Source: Coniella vitis (Eukaryota > Ascomycota > Sordariomycetes > Diaporthales > Schizoparmaceae). Taken from it: a stretch of 64,000 nt of DNA. The notes below the pieces were generated by a model that did not search any database, was not told the origin of the DNA, and saw only the letters and a list, made by a program, of their open reading frames with translations. Positions 22,570 to 34,528 of this stretch are shown here, one piece after another (positions within the stretch are counted from its first letter, which is position 1; each line of letters begins with the position of its first letter). The DNA is taken from contig WUJK01000002.1 of NCBI GenBank assembly GCA_011317545.1, positions 930,001-994,000 of the forward strand, written 5' to 3'. The position numbers and the translations under genes are program-made.

Positions 22570-23027
22570 TGACATTACCTGAGAGTATCCCGACACGACG
22601 AGCTGGGAACGAGGGCACTTTTTCGCATACGATGTGAGTTGGTCTGTTCCGTGGCTTACACCCAGGCCTTCCGAGTCACAGTCTGGGATTTTTTTGGTTG
22701 ATTGAGTTGTTAGTCCTCTTTAATCGCAAGAAATGGTCGAGTTTTGTATCTTTCTTTGGGGGGGGATGACATCTACTTACACGGGGGAGCAAGCAACGTC
22801 GCAGGATACTCAATGTCCTCGTAACCACAGCTCGCCGTCCCCGTGCCGTTGCAAATGGCATACACGACACTGATCTGGCGGCCTGGGTAATCCTCCCAGG
22901 TGCCGCGGGCAAGAAAGATGTGCACTTCATCGCAAGCCGAAGCAGCATCATCGGCCCGGGCAGTGTGAGGGAGGGCCAGCACTGCCGTTGACAGAGCGAG
23001 CGTCGGTAGGAGGATTCGGAAAGCCAT
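21823..23027 (-). CDS. Secreted carbohydrate esterase family 5 protein (cutinase/acetylxylan esterase)
   Basis: Five exons (23027-22781, 22682-22579, 22418-22310, 22201-22119, 22005-21823) give 241 aa. CE5 enzymes are secreted serine esterases acting on cutin or on acetyl groups of xylan. The N-terminus MAFRILLPTLALSTAVLALP is a good signal peptide, probably cleaved near residue 19-25. The mature part has CDEVHIFLARGTWE, the nucleophile elbow GYSQG with Ser116, Asp208 in DDPVC and His220 in DAAHTSY, so the triad is complete. Several cysteines allow the usual disulfides. Substrate cannot be decided from the sequence; the small size without a binding module fits either activity. Introns contain a T run (22259-22275), a GAA/GAT repeat (about 22527-22567) and a (GA)n tract (about 22046-22068). 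Confidence 0.9.
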
Positions 23028-24927
23028 TGTTCTCGAGGGCTGCGAGTGACGGTCTCGAGGCGGTTTCAAGGACTTGGGCCGTCTATCATCGGGGAGGGAG
23101 AAGGGATTGCTATCTGGAAGGCCTTGGGGTTTTATGTGTTTACAATCTCCCAGGAGATGGGTGGCCTTCTTCGGCACATCTTGTCATTGTCGAGATGAAG
23201 TCCGGACAGTTCCTCTATGGGTTCCCACTTTAGAAGAAAAATATAATTGTACACGGGGAGTTCCACATGTGGAGTCGTGAGATTGTGTTTTGCTGTCTTG
23301 GCACGACATCTAGATATAGTCTCGGTGATCTTTTTCTTGGGTAGCACGTTCTTACCAGCTTCCAGATTCGGGATCCTGTTCATGGCTCTAGCTTCTCAAG
23401 GCACACGAGCTGCACCCCAGACTTAGCAGGTAACAGACATTCCCGCGCTGACGGCTCAGACTGTGGTTGAGTCTGTCCTCCATCGCGGTCAGCTTCTCCC
23501 CGAGAACACCGCATTTGCGACTCTTCATAAAGTTATGTTGGGGAAAAGGTCAGGGTGGACCTCGATTGTACGTATGGGTTACAGAGGTTTTGCGTCTTGT
23601 TGTATTCCATACCACAACTCTGGGGGGGAAATAATCCCCGGCAATATATATCCGGTGCCTTTGCATTGGCTCTTTGTACACAGAGTAGTGCTTTTATTGT
23701 TTGGTAGCCTTGGGATATTGTCATGGGATATTGTCGTGTATCATGTTCTTCTTTCTAGATATACAACGTTCGTGCTTGAAGGGCCTCTATCCCGGCTGAT
23801 TCTTGAGAGCATGTGAACACGCCTAGCAATAATATAAATCACGGGAAACAGCTTGAAGATTTTGATAACCACGATCGTGGCAGGGTGTTCTAATTTTCTG
23901 TCTCTCCATCTCGTCCTTGGCTGATCGCAGATGGGCTACATCCTTAAAGAACGCATCTGTAGACAGGCCGATGTACAAGCCGAAAATGGGTTGTGTGTCT
24001 ATTCTTGCGCAGGGCCGGGATATAAGCATTGTCGTGCTGCTTGTTTCAACAGAATATCAGGGGAGCATCTGACTATATTTCCTATTGGAAGTATCAGCAA
24101 TCGTTTTCAAGTTTCGACTTGAACAGGACATATATGTTTCTCTCCATTCCGGATCCCAGCTGTAACTTGTACCTTTCCGCAAAGATTGTCAGTTTTCAGA
24201 TTCACTAAAAGGCATATGTCTCGAAGCGACAACGTGAAATGTTTTCACTCCTTGGCTTATTGTATACGAACAGCTTACCTCGTCGATTTCTCCTTCGCAA
24301 ACATATCCGCAAATCAGTGCAGGTTCGTTGAATCGACATTCCTCCATCGCGACACTCCTGGACTCTATGCATTGTACTTACATGCCCAAGCATGCCGTAT
24401 CACGACTAGATTCGTCTCTTCAACGTTCAGACCCGAGATGTTACGAAGCCAACACTTGGGCACTCGGCATGATTCAAGCACAGCTTATATCCCCACCCGC
24501 TTCCATGGAACACTGACTGCTGAACTGATGTGATGTGGTCATGCCCATCAAACACGTGGCGCGTGGCGGTGTGTTGTGGGATCCCCACAGTGTTTGGGTG
24601 AGTGAAGTGGCCGCTGGCCTACTAATAGTACATATTATATGCGGGCCCTTTCCTGGGGCCTGGAGAGGCTATGCAGAGTCGTCTGCCCAGTTGAGTGCGC
24701 CCTAATGCTAAGCATTGGTGAAAAAATAAAACAAAAAGAAAAACCAGACACCATGTACGTAGCGACAGGATACTGTGTCTTCTCAAGGTCTGTGGAAGTT
24801 TTTATATATTGTTGGCGTGTGTGAATTATGATCCGAATGCGTCCTGCGAGTGAAGTCCGTCAAGCACTCTTTTAATTCTTGGCCAGACTTATAAGGACAC
24901 ACACACACACACACATACACACAGCAA
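23028..24927. other. Intergenic region, promoters of the CE5 esterase and P450 genes
   Basis: No gene is supported in this 1.9-kb, comparatively T-rich stretch. A (CA)n microsatellite at about 24898-24922 ends a few bases before the P450 start codon and is probably in its 5' leader. Confidence 0.55.
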
Positions 24928-26976
24928 ATGGGAATCAATATGGGGGGCCATGACTACCTGACTGTGTTATGGTACGTCCTCGGCGCCTGGTGGGTGCTCT
25001 TTGCGCTCGCGGTAGCAGCCATTGTTCATGTAAGTGAACGAACGAACGGGCTCACTCTCACGATCAGCCGACCCAGCATCAACCAGCCCTTTTCTACGAG
25101 AGTTCCTCTCTCAGCTAACACGTCGTGTGTGTGCCGTAGCAATGGATGCGTGTTGAGCAAAATCCTCTCTCACGCCTGCCCGGCACCCGCATCTCGAAAT
25201 GGAGCAGCATTCCCAACTGGATCGAACTGTTCCGGGGCACGCAGCCGGCTTACGTCCACTCACTCTTTGAGAAATACGGTGCGGCATCGCAGCCTCCCCC
25301 CTGTTCATGTCTTGCTTCAGCATGCTAACTTCTTTTCTTTACTGGCTTGTTGGATCACAGGGCCTGTTGTGAGAGTTGCGCCCAACCAAGTATGCTTCTG
25401 GGACATGTCCGCCCTGAACCAGATTTACAGCCTCGACGAGAAATTCGCAAAGTCCTATCTGCACCAGGACTTTACCGGCGGAGGCCCTGGGTCCTCGAGC
25501 GTTGGCAGCTCCGCCGAGGCCGCGGAGCACAAGCGGCACCGCGCGAAGCTGGAGCCGCTGCTCGCCGAGAGCGCCGTGGCCAGGCTGTATCCCGCGGTCA
25601 ATGCCAAAGTCAAGCTGGCCATCCAGCGAATCGGCGAGGAGACGGAGCGGGAAGGATCCTCGGACGTCTTCAAGTGGTGGACCCTGGCTATGGCGGATAT
25701 CTCGGGCGAGCTGATCCTTGGGCAGTCCTTTGGCGTGTTGGAAACCGGACAGGTGAGGGCGACTTTGTCTCCATTTTTTTTCACACGACTGACTGACTGG
25801 GGGCAACTGTCTAGTCGAACGAAATCGTCCAGGAACTGCAGGACGGATCCATCCTCGCCCTCGTCAACTTGATCCTGCCTTACATCACGCCCTTGGCAGA
25901 GTACGTCTCCCTCGGCCCCGTAACACGAGGCTGCTCAGCCCGCAAGCGAACCTTTGAACGCTCCAAAGAGATGCTCGACAAACACAAGGAGGCCGTCCGA
26001 TCGGCGCAACCCGACCAGCTTCCTCCCTCCATCTTTGCCAACCTCTTTGCAGAACAGCAGCAGCAGAGCGCAGAAAAGGGCGGAAGCGATCTCGAGCAGC
26101 TCGAAATCATCAGCAACGCCGTGACGTTCATCGCCAACGGCACCGAGACGACCGCCAACACGCTCACCTACCTGATCTGGGCCGTGTGCCGGCATCCAGA
26201 GGCGCGGATGCAGCTGTTGGAGGAAATCGAGTCGCTGGCTGGCGTGCCAGAAGTCACCGACCAGCATCTGCGGCGGCTGGCGTACTTGAACCAGGTCGTC
26301 GAGGAGACGTTGCGTCTGTATCCTGCTGTTGCGGGCGGCTTGCTGCGGACGGTGCCGGCAGAAGGGGCTGAGATTGCGGGGCATTGGATCCCCGGTGGCA
26401 CGACAGTGAGCTGCCAGGCGTATAGTAGTAAGTTGCCGGTCCCTTTTCTCTCCTGGAGGCGCGAGTGCAGAAAGCCGAGTTTGGCGGGCTGAACCTGGTG
26501 GATTTCGAGAACACTTTCCTGCGTGACCGATGCTGAAGGAGAGGGGGGGGGGGAAAAACAGTGCACCGCGACCCAAAGATCTTCCCGAATCCAAACGTCT
26601 TCTACCCAGAGCGCTGGGCCGAGCCTACGCCAGAAATGAGAATGGCAATGATGGCCTGGGGTGGCGGAGCGCGCAGTAAGCTATACACACAACCGATCCA
26701 ACCTTGACATCCCAACACCCAAAACGACTTCCACAACGCTCTTTCTTGCTCGTGGGAAGTGTATTGCTCCGGTGGAACTGACATGTATATGCAACAGCCT
26801 GCTTGGGTATTCACCTCGCCCGTATGGAGCTCCGTCTCGGTGCCGTTCACTTCTTCCATGCTTTCCCCCAGGCGCGCACCTCGACTGTGGCGGGCATGTC
26901 GGATGCGGATATGGAGCCTGAGATGGTTTCTTTCACGGCGCCCAAGGGACACAGGTGTCTTATTGAGTGTAAATAA
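24928..26976 (+). CDS. Cytochrome P450 monooxygenase
   Basis: Six exons (24928-25029, 25140-25278, 25361-25752, 25815-26427, 26562-26675, 26798-26976) give 512 aa. Residues about 10-34 form an N-terminal membrane anchor, so the enzyme should sit on the ER facing the cytosol. Diagnostic motifs are all present: PGTRISKW near the N-terminus, the I-helix FIANGTETT, the K-helix EETLR, PERW, and the heme loop MAWGGGARTCLG with the axial ligand at Cys455. The usual Phe at the start of the heme loop is Trp. The family is known to need an NADPH-P450 reductase, and none is nearby. No backbone synthase (PKS, NRPS, terpene cyclase) is seen in the window, so a role in a local metabolite cluster is not supported. 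CYP family and substrate are unassigned. Confidence 0.92.
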
Positions 26977-27779
26977 AACGACTTGGGGGGCGCAAAGGCT
27001 CGAAACAGTCTTGTCCATGAGCGAAGCCACTCGCGATACCAGACGCTGTGGTTTTCTGGTTTCCAAGCCGTATACGGCTTGATTGCTATTTTCACGAGAC
27101 ACTTGTCGAACTTGACGGTCAAAACAAGAGGTACTGATAGGGCAACTCGAGGCTTTACCTGGAACCAGAGTTGGCGAATCACCAAGCAAAGGGGTATCTC
27201 GTCCCACCATGAGCCTCTCAAGCCACCATGCACGCCTTTTCTGTTGCAAATCAAGGATGATTCGACAAGTCAGAATCAAGTAGTGTGGCATGATGTCTTG
27301 GACAGAAAGGGATAGAGGCGTGTCTGGGCTCTGCCGACCGCGGTGTGGCCTTGTAACAAGTCTCGCAGAACCCTCTCAAATCACACTCTTTCAACATTAT
27401 TACAAGGAAGGCAGGCTGCCACTGGCCTGCCTAGAGAGAGAAAGCCACCCTGCACACCGTTTCTTGCGCGGCCCCTGCTACCATGTACATTCTCTATACC
27501 TTTGCTGGCCTCATGATGAGAGGCTTGAACGCCAGAGAGTCTATAGTCTCACCTTTTTTTTGTGTGTGTATTGGCCCACGCGCGAACAAGGTCCGGTGCG
27601 AAGGCTGACCTGCTCTGGAGCCTTCTTTGTCCCACCGTTCCAATTGAGGGCGAAACGTCGGTTTATAATCTGCGATACTCTTTGAGTGAAACATTGTCGA
27701 CAGAAAACGATGGAGGCCTCGTTACAATCAAGGTCATTTTGTTTTACGGTATATAATATTTGTACCAGAGAATTCCAAT
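26977..27779. other. Intergenic region between P450 and 5S rRNA gene
   Basis: It holds the P450 3' UTR. Short frames on both strands have no recognisable domain. The last 30 bp contain the TATA element of the 5S gene. Confidence 0.55.
27750..27757 (+). promoter_or_regulatory. Upstream TATA element of the 5S rRNA gene
   Basis: The sequence TATATAAT lies 23-30 bp upstream of the 5S start. An upstream TATA box at this distance is known to be needed by dispersed 5S genes of filamentous ascomycetes such as Neurospora, besides the internal control region. Confidence 0.65.
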
Positions 27780-27898
27780 ACATGCGACCATACCTAGTGG
27801 AAAACTTGGGATCCCGTCCGCTCTCCCCTAAATAAGCCACTAAGGGCCGGATTAGTAGTTAAGTGGGTGACCATTAGCGAATACCCGGTGTTGCATGT
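27780..27898 (+). rRNA. Dispersed 5S ribosomal RNA gene
   Basis: The 119-nt segment begins ACATGCGACCATACCTAGTG and ends GTTGCATGT, and the ends pair (ACATGC with GCATGT). Internal blocks match the fungal 5S consensus: GGATCCCGTCCGCTCTCCC, AATAAGCCACTAAGGGCCGG, TTAGTAGTTAAGTGGGTGAC and AGCGAATACCCGGTGTTG. Ascomycete 5S genes are usually scattered singly and transcribed by RNA polymerase III. Compared with the consensus I know, the stem usually written GGTGG/CCACC reads AGTGG/CCATT here, with the pairing kept. A T5 run directly after the gene (27898-27902) can serve as the pol III terminator. It could be a pseudogene, but the structure argues for function. Confidence 0.88.
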
Positions 27899-27902
27899 TT
27901 TT
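27898..27902 (+). terminator. RNA polymerase III T-tract terminator
   Basis: A run of five T follows the last paired base of the 5S rRNA, with a second T5 at about 27907-27911 as a possible back-up. T runs of this size terminate pol III on the coding strand. Confidence 0.6.
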
Positions 27903-27911
27903 GTCCTTTTT

Positions 27912-29860
27912 GTATCTCCTGGGGGGATATCTGCTCCTCCTTTTTTGTCTCCTAACTAGCCCTTGAGAATTCGTATTGGCATATTCGATTTGTTTTGAAG
28001 GGAGTTTTTTTTTTTCTCTTGCTTTTTCAGCTGGGCCATGACAGAAGGTCGAAGTTCCTTCAACATTGCCTTGGTCGGTCCCGCACATGATGCAGACAAT
28101 CAACAAAAAAAAAGAGACGGCGTCCTTTCACACAAGCATCACCGAATCCTTGAACAAGCCAGGAACTTTGTGGCCATGGCCATGGTCCCAAGCGGAAGAG
28201 TCTCTCGGGGCAAATGGCCCGCACTCCATATACTTGCATAGCACACACAACCACAGGCGCACCTGAATATAATGCGAAGCTGGGGTGGTCTTCTCAGTTA
28301 GGATGAGTGAGGCTGAGATGGGCGAGAACAAGAGGGGGAAAAAAGAAAGAAAAAGAAGAAGAAGAAAAAAGACTTCCCGAATGTTAGCATCTATGATCAT
28401 CCCGTGGCCAATGTTGCAAAAGCAATGGATGGATGTCCTTGAGTCTAAAATAACCTCCTCAGCCTCGGCTTTCTTTCGGTCTAGCTAGTCTGATAGTTAC
28501 ATAGTAGTTGCGATTCTTGACTCGATTTTCCATTCTTGTCCAGCCGACAGTCTGTATCAGACGGACGATTGAGAGAATGAATGAACCAAGGCGCCAGTCG
28601 AGTCTCGTCCAAAGCCAAGCAAGCCCTCAACTTTCAAGCATCAAACGCGGCGAGAGCTGTGTATATGGGACCATAGGACCATAGGACCATGGGACCATAG
28701 TATCCACGGCCTGACGAGGTGGAGACAGCAGAAAATTAAGCGCACCAGATTCCATTCCTCTCCACGCCCCCCTCCAGCCGTATAGCCGGCCGTGTCCCCT
28801 CCGTACAAGAGAGATTGCAAGGAGAAGGCAGATCGGAAACATTGCCTCTCGGGAGCAAGCGAAAATGACACCTCGGCAAGGGGGGGGGCCTTTCTTTTCC
28901 ATGAACGGACTCAGCACATTACTATGTATCCATTGCCCCGAGGGGGGGAGGAGAGGACAGGCGGGGAGACAAGAGTGGGCTGTGCATTTTGTTTTCTGCA
29001 GGGGAGTCTAACTGCAATCATCCTACGTATGGTATGGTTATGGGGTGGTGGTGTTGTCTTTGGCAGGGCAAAGGCAAGGTTCCGCAGTATTTACTATGAG
29101 CACACACTGATACCTTCCTATGTAACATTTGCGTGGATGCGAATTGTGCAGTTCTGGACCTCAAGTTGGGCTCGTATGCGCCCAATTGGAACCAGAGGAT
29201 AGCCAAGTGCATTCTACAGGTTGATGTATCCCTCAGCCCAACCTGTGCAGTGGCTTGTCAGATCTCATAATGCGCTTAGGTGGACGAGGAGAAGGGCCGG
29301 CCTGCAAGATGGCTGGGCCAATGCCGACTTCTGAGGACCCCCCCCCCCAGAAGATGACGGGAGAGTGGTGTACATACATTGTATCTGCACCGAGGTTTAC
29401 TACACTGGCGTATCGCTCTCACCGTTTCCATGGAGGGAGCAATGCAATGTCTGCCAGAACGAACTTGCCTTTGACGCTTGGACTGAGACGGCTGCGATAA
29501 CTGAGATGACTGGCTGACTAACTAACTGATCCAGGCGCCCCTCTGCTCCAGGCTCACCATGATACCCCTTACATTATACAGTACCTTCTGCTGAAACTTA
29601 TTAGTCGTTTGCCATTGTTTTCATTGCCTTGCCTTGCCTCTGCATTGCCTTGCCGCTGCAAGCGCCTGGCGCCTCTTCTGTGGCTGGCTGTAGATGGGTG
29701 TGGGTGTGGGTGGATGTATTGCACTTTACAGCATGTACTATGTATACTATATCACTCATTTTGACAATATGGGGTGTGGTTAGCATGGCCTGACCCTGGA
29801 AGAAGTACCATGTATACACCGTAGCACCAACATGGCCATTGTCCCCTTCTATACACGTAC

Positions 29861-29895
<35 letters not shown>

Positions 29896-32800
29896 AACTG
29901 CAAGTGCAGCAGGCACATGAGGCTTCCTTGCATACATCGTCTTTTGCACTGCAGTAGCAGCAGCAACAAGCAACAAATAACAGCAAGTTTACAGCAGTAG
30001 TGGGATGCATAACAAAACGGTTCCCTTGGCTTTTTGGGAGTGGATGGTCACTCTTCACATCATATTGGGGGCCAGGGGGAGGGGGAGGGGTTTGGACATC
30101 CTGCCTCCCAAAACAGCGGTGTGGCAAGTTTGTGGGTGCAGTATACACACAGACTGATGTCTTTAGGATCGGGCTTTCGAGCATGAAAATTGACAACACA
30201 CAACACTCGTGACCCAACAGAATAGGCAGGCATGAAAAAAAAAAGAAAAGAAGTCAAATGCTTCTATGTTCCACTTGTGGGCCATGGAACAAAAAGAAGA
30301 AGAAGAATAGAACAAGGAAGAAAAGGATCCTCAAGAGTATGGGACATCTGCAAGAGAAACATGGATCAGTCTGAACTTCATACTTTTTTGTTCTTCAGCA
30401 AGCAAGATAAGGTTATCGATGCAATGCAACAAGGAATAATGAAGCAAAGGACCTGGAATCCAAATTCAAGTAGACTAGGACACGCAAAGGTTGGTTAGCT
30501 GGCTGGCAACATTGGATTAATCCATTATCAAGCACATAGTAGCCTCAACTCACTTGATCACCCGAAGATTTGAGATTGCCGGCTGGGCCTTTCAGTTGGG
30601 ACAATGAACCAAAGGGCTAGGATCAGGGCAAGTTGAAAACAGAAATAGAAGCAGAGCAAAAGCAAGCACTTTAACTCACCCCCACACAGAATGCCACCAG
30701 CCCTCAACTCAGCGACATCCACCACCCACCCGCAATCCCAGACTGACCAATCCGTGCCGTCGCCGCCATCTCATTTCGAAACCGCACACCCCGCCCGTTC
30801 AGGCATGCGGCTTGTCAAGGCCAGAGAGGTAGTCAGGGCAGCCCTTTTGGCATGATTTAGAATTGCCAGGTCTAATAGCACACAGACATAAGTAGTTAGA
30901 CAACACAATGCCTGACCAGCGAGTGCCAGGTGGTCATGGTAAATGGAGAGAGAGTGGAGTCAATCCTTTCTCCAATCATCCTTACCGCCAACTTGCCTCT
31001 TCCGTCATGCTTTCCTGAGCATCCAAACGTCCACGCTGTTAGGCAGGACGGTGGCAATGGCGCCAGAGAGTTTACCGCAAGATACTTGACCCCAGCAGCA
31101 GCCCTACCTACTGCTGGACCATGGTCCAGTCAGGTGGTGCTCGCTTATGCCCCTGGGAAGGTGTCTTTGTTCCCTGGTTGCAATAAGAAATGGCATCCAG
31201 CAACCACGAGACAAAGTCGTAGGGCTATAGGAGGCGCGGTAAGGAACGGCGTGCACTGCCTGGCTGCGTGCTGCCACTAACGAACAACGTGCATGGCAGC
31301 AACAGGGCCTGGACCCTTTCGTGGGCGCCGGCTTCTGTGGCACTACAAGAAGCAGTACTGGATGGCTGGTGGGCAGCAGCATCTCATCAGTGATCATTTC
31401 TGCTAGTGACGCACAGAAACAGGCACGGCAATTGCTGCTGCATGCTGGGCGGCTTCGCCTGTACATTGTGACCGGCGTCGCTCTTTGCACGCTCGCATGC
31501 TCATTTGACAATGGCCCAAAGTGGTTGATGGGTGAATGGATCAATGAAACCCCACCCACGCTCAGGATCCCGTGCAAACTCATGCAACAGTCAGCAGACA
31601 CTTGGCCTGACTCCCGCATGCCGTGCCAACTTTTCCCAATGCGGTTCCATCAGTATCGTGCTGGCAAGGGTGACGATAGCAGGCGCTTGGCGTCTCGGGC
31701 CAGAGGTGAGGAGGCGAAGTCGAACGACGCTGTTGATGACGGACCCCTAGGGGACCTTGGACGGCCCAGACGTCAGTGGGATGACCTGACTGCGCGGTTT
31801 GACAGCTGGGACGGGCGGTGGCAACGGTTTGCGTTCATCGAAAACCACCGCCCGGGACGAGACCCAGGGGGCCAAGATCTGCTTTGCCCCAAGATCTTCG
31901 GAAGGCGCGGCGCCGGAGAGCAGTACATAGTACTGGCAAGAAGCAAAGAGCCAGCACGTCTTTGGGGAAAGCCCCGGGCTTGCTTTGCCTGCCTTGGGGT
32001 TAGGCTGCACGGTCTGGGCTCATGTCGGTAGACTGTACGAGTACGACCCACGGAGTCCAGCATGCACCCACAGTCATTACTATGGTGGTGAGTGTGGCTC
32101 TACCGTGATAATACAGGCATTGCACTGTCCGCAGCCTGCGGCAACGATGCACGCCCCTGCTCCCCCTCTTGGGCGGATCGGCGCTGAAGGACTGTGCTGC
32201 CCCCGCAAGCCAAATTCATGCGTGCCAGGCTGTGGTGCAACCTGAAGTAGCTGCATACCGTGTGCACACGGAGCCGTTTTGTGGGGATGGTGGCGAAGTG
32301 AGCACCGTCCATGGGGAGGCCGGGGAGGCGCCAGTGCAGGGCCAGTGGCAGGTGACGCTTCAGAGTTCGCCAAGGCATCGGCCCTGGCGCACATGGGTTT
32401 CAGCAGCACCTCGAGTTTGGCCTTTCAGGGCCTGGGGCCCCTGTGGCCCCTACCAATCTCAGCACAGCTGAGTCCAGGCGGCTCAGGGGGTGCCGACCAG
32501 TTGAAGATGACCTGCTGAACAGGATTAGTGGTAACTCTGTTGTCTTGGGCTTCTGTCCCGTTCTCTTCGCTTTCTCGAATCCCATGCAGCTTCACCAACC
32601 ATCACCAAAAAACACCTATACCCAAAATACAAAGCATGGCGTGTGCACGTGGGCACAGCATAGCATCTATCACATCACACAGCACAGCACAGCACAGCAC
32701 AGCACAGCGCAGCTGTGCTGCAGCATCACAGCCATGAGGCAGGAGTCGGACGGAGTGGCAGGCCGCTCGGGCAGCGAACTTGTTGAGCCGAAGGCTAGGG

Positions 32801-33848
32801 GCTACTACATAGTATGCACCTCATTGCACGGTGAGCACAGTTCACGGTGCAGAAGCCCTACTCGTGCAGACTGTGGTGGCATTTGCAGAGCCTGATGAAG
32901 CCGGGCTGGGCATGCGTCCAATTAAACCGAGATGAGGTGGCCCAGGCCCCACAGCCCCAGCGAGTGGGAGCAAGTGGGAGCAAGAATGAGAGTGGAGCAA
33001 GTGCTCGTGGGAAAAAGCCAGACGGCAGCCACAACGACCAAGACAGTGCAAAGTCTCGTGAATCGGCATCCGCCCGGCTGTTCATTGGGTGCATCCCTGG
33101 TCGCGCTGCTATTTAGCGGATGCTGCACTGTGCGGGACCAGGCGCTGCTGACCTCCAGGGTTTGTTGTGCTGTGTCTTGCCTCTCTCAACCTCTCTCTGC
33201 GCCCGTGCGCCTACTCCTGCCTTCCCAACGCTCCCCAGTGCATGGCTACTGCCACTCTGGACGCAAATCCTAGCTAGCGCCTGGCACCCTGGCATGCTAG
33301 CATGGACCCCCCCGGCCGTTCTCTGGCTCGTCCTGGGTCCCGCCCTGGTCAGCAAGGGGCCTCGCGTCCAGTCAGAGACAGCAGCCAGGTCGCCCTTTCC
33401 GACACCTAGGCCCCGCCCGCCACGAGCCCTTGGGCCACCTCGCTCACTCCCACTCCCACTCTTTCTTTGCCTTCCCAGCCCGTCTTTGCCCACACCCCTT
33501 CCCGCAGCGTACAATATACCGCCCAGCCCAGCCCTGCACGATTTGATTTTGACTTCTTACCCGTTCTCATCCCTCGCCTTCTTCCACCCTCTCCTCGACT
33601 TTCTACACAATCCGACCTTCTACCAAGACGACCTCTTTTCAACAGCTCAATCTCCAACCCTTCAAAACAACCCTTCGCTACCCACTACTATACCCGTATA
33701 CACGACCTCGCACCGTTATAACCAATCCTGAGCCACGCAGGAACATCCCAAAAGCCCGCCCATCCACCCAACAACCAACCAACAATTATCGTTCTGGTAC
33801 AACCTTGCCGTAGACCACAGACTTGCATTCACTTCCAGCACTATCACC
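27912..33848. other. Large gene-poor intergenic region
   Basis: About 5.9 kb of GC-balanced DNA holds no gene I can support. Visible items are four GGACCATA-type units at about 28669-28699, a (TA)n/(TG)n microsatellite at about 29863-29895, a (CAGCA)n tract at about 32678-32707, and TACATAGTA-type palindromes near 28499, 29734-29749, 31923-31934 and 32804-32815. Long frames such as 31321-32031 (+) lack any domain and are Arg/Gly/Pro-rich, as expected for chance frames in GC-rich DNA. The last 350 bp before 33849 are C/T-rich and probably the promoter and 5' leader of the next gene. Confidence 0.55.
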
Positions 33849-34528
33849 ATGTCTCAATACTACCACTTCAACGCCCACCAACAACATCCCACACAGGCTA
33901 CCGCCCCGGGCCACCATGGCGGCCGGAATCGCCGGCAGCCGAGGCTGTCTGTCTCCCAGAACCAATCCCACAAGCAGTTCCGCGGTGTTCGTAGCATGAA
34001 GGAGTTGCCCACCGAGTCTCCGTCCGTCTCAAGCTTTCGTCGCACCTTTGAGCTCGGTCGGAGCTTCGACCTCGATGATGACCTGGACTTTGTCCCTGGT
34101 CTCATCACCGAGAACGATGTACGTGTTACACTTGCCCCCCTTTCTTGGCGGAGCACTATCGCTTCTACCCCTCTTTTCTCTCTTGTTTGCTTCTTAATGG
34201 TACTGACTCGACATCCCACCTCTAGTTGGCCTACAGTGGCTCGGAACGCTCGTCCTTGGCTAGCAATTCTCCTGCTGGCTCGCCAACACAACAACCTCAA
34301 GTCGTGGCATCTACATACCAACTCAACTCCAACTCTCCCGCATTCATGCCATCTTTCCAAGCTCCCCACGCCGCCCTCAAGATTCACCAACCTTCTGCTA
34401 CCCGTGCCCGCAACGCCATTCCCATTATCAACCCCGCCAATGGTCAAGGTTTGACCATGCCCAGTCCGCCATCGTCGGTTTCGCCCTCGGTTCGCATGCA
34501 GCAACACAACCTTCGTCACCGTTGGTAA
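33849..34528 (+). CDS. Conserved-looking fungal protein of unknown function, Ser/Pro/Gln-rich
   Basis: Two exons (33849-34118 and 34226-34528), joined at GTACGT...CTAG in frame, give 190 aa. The N-terminus is His/Gln-rich (MSQYYHFNAHQQHPTQATAP), followed by a basic stretch GRNRRQPRLSVSQ. Then comes what looks like the conserved core, HKQFRGVRSMKELPTE and RTFELGRSFDLDDDLDFVPG (residues about 40-85). The rest is low-complexity Ser/Pro/Gln/Asn-rich, ending MQQHNLRHRW. No enzyme domain, signal peptide or membrane segment is seen. The clear intron, the C/T-rich long leader and the absence of other frames support a real gene. The disordered nature fits a regulatory or RNA-associated protein, but the function is unknown. 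Confidence 0.72.

Noticed and set aside
24928..26976. P450 as part of a secondary-metabolite cluster with the neighbouring SDR and esterase
   Set aside because: Between them lie housekeeping genes (TMA46, ATP15, NAA35) and no backbone synthase, transporter or pathway regulator is present.
30691..30858. Short plus-strand frame starting MPPALNSATSTTHPQSQTDQ and continuing to KAREVV
   Set aside because: The composition is protein-like and a possible GTAGTC donor follows, but no second exon or homology could be found; left out for lack of support.
31321..32031. 236-codon plus-strand frame in the gene desert
   Set aside because: Gly/Arg/Pro-rich composition, no domain, opposite-strand frames of similar length; expected by chance in GC-rich DNA.
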